Assembly (NCBI GenBank): GCA_046302715.1 | Contig: JBKCHQ010000061.1 | Coordinates: 1 to 5,001, forward strand | Length of the DNA: 5,001 nucleotides | Direction of reading: 5' to 3' | DNA from: CAMCXT01 sp046302715 | GTDB lineage: Bacteria > Bacteroidota > Bacteroidia > M30B66 | Shown: piece by piece, positions 4,630 through 5,001 of the stretch | How positions within the stretch are numbered: position 1 is the stretch's first letter | How the letters are laid out: every line of letters starts with the position of its first letter | Position numbers and translations under genes: made by a program | Notes under the pieces: generated by a model | The model's database searches: none | What the model was told of the DNA's origin: nothing | Seen by the model: only the letters and a program-made list of their open reading frames with translations

Positions 4630-5001
4630 TTAATAAGTTGGATACTTTTGTTCCCATTCACTATCGAATTTATCATATCCATTGCCCTTTACCTCTGTAT
4701 GTAAGTCTGCTGCCACTTGTTTAATAGTTTGATAATTCGTTAAGTGGGTTATCCATCTATCTGGAATTGCTTTTTCACCATGTATTAAGCCTAAAATATT
4801 TCCAGTTAAAGCACCTGTACTGTCTGTATCACCACTATGATTAATTGCTAAGTTTAAAGCCTTTTCGAAATCATTTTCATAGCATAAACTGCAATACAAG
4901 CTTATTGCTAAAGCTTCTTCACCTACCCAACCTCCCCCAAGGATTTCTAACTGTTTATAGCTTGGCTTTTGCATGGCATGTAATTCAATAGCATTCTCTA
5001 C
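4630..5001 (-). CDS. ADP-ribosylglycohydrolase (DraG/ARH family), C-terminal part
   Basis: The frame is open to the right edge, so the 5' part lies outside. The ATG at 4974 is an internal Met, since the nine codons before it continue the same protein. The 123 visible residues match the C-terminal third of the roughly 300-residue family. They contain 'GGGWVGEEALAISLYCSLCY', then a helix with 'DFEKALNLAINHSGDTDSTG' and 'ALTGNILGLIHGEKAIP'. The SGDTDSTGA block is the family signature: its two Asp and the following Ser/Thr contribute to the two Mg ions in the active site of DraG and ARH3. The usual end follows, with a Trp-containing helix and a short Lys/Tyr tail. The enzyme removes ADP-ribose from modified proteins or other targets in the cytosol. 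The metal-binding end is intact, so nothing here suggests inactivity. The target cannot be read from the sequence, and the N-terminal Glu/Asp ligands are not visible. Confidence 0.95.
   Translation of the reverse strand, partial: VENAIELHAMQKPSYKQLEILGGGWVGEEALAISLYCSLCYENDFEKALNLAINHSGDTDSTGALTGNILGLIHGEKAIPDRWITHLTNYQTIKQVAADLHTEVKGNGYDKFDSEWEQKYPTY

Noticed and set aside
4162..4724. Two overlapping plus-strand frames (153 and 76 codons)
   Set aside because: They run antisense through the 282-aa lipoprotein gene and across palindrome C. The hydrophobicity comes from the complement of the signal peptide and AT-rich codons.

Overview
The window looks like an accessory stretch of a Bacteroidota chromosome (Flavobacteriia- or Cytophagia-like). 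The base composition is AT-rich, Shine-Dalgarno sequences are absent or weak before the starts, the secretion signals are of the short Bacteroidota kind, and the protein families are ones I associate with that phylum. All five supported protein genes lie on the minus strand. The two outermost ones run off the window.

Layout, read right to left in the direction of transcription: (1) 5001-4630, the C-terminal part of an ADP-ribosylglycohydrolase (DraG/ARH family); (2) an imperfect palindrome at 4620-4545; (3) 4502-3654, a 282-residue lipoprotein with a possible NTF2-like fold; (4) a longer imperfect palindrome at 3649-3510; (5) 3463-1994, a 489-residue exported protein that is probably a beta-propeller; (6) a gap of about 510 bases with no intact gene, holding an island of clearly higher GC and two short gene-like fragments; (7) 1481-879, a 200-residue lipoprotein with a heptad-repeat tether; (8) a third palindrome at 852-797; (9) a low-confidence 50-codon ORF at 791-639; (10) 551-1, the N-terminal 183 residues of a cytosolic protein of a family I know only as hypothetical.

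The most notable feature is the set of three related palindromes. Each sits a few bases after a stop codon, on the 3' side of a same-strand gene. Each ends, in gene orientation, with a CGTTAG core preceded by ACGCAAA, and each folds into a long bulged hairpin whose outer arms are TAAC/GTTA-like. One gene (sometimes two) plus one 3' palindrome, all in one orientation, is the architecture of integron gene cassettes with attC sites. Two of the three sites depart from the classical attC R' consensus and no integrase is in the window. I therefore call them attC-like and treat a divergent Bacteroidota integron or another hairpin-based cassette system as a hypothesis.

The genes do not form an obvious pathway. 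Three of the five products are exported (two lipoproteins and one signal-peptide protein), one reverses ADP-ribosylation, and one is unknown. This fits a collection of independent accessory cargo better than a co-regulated operon, and the large gaps between genes agree with that.
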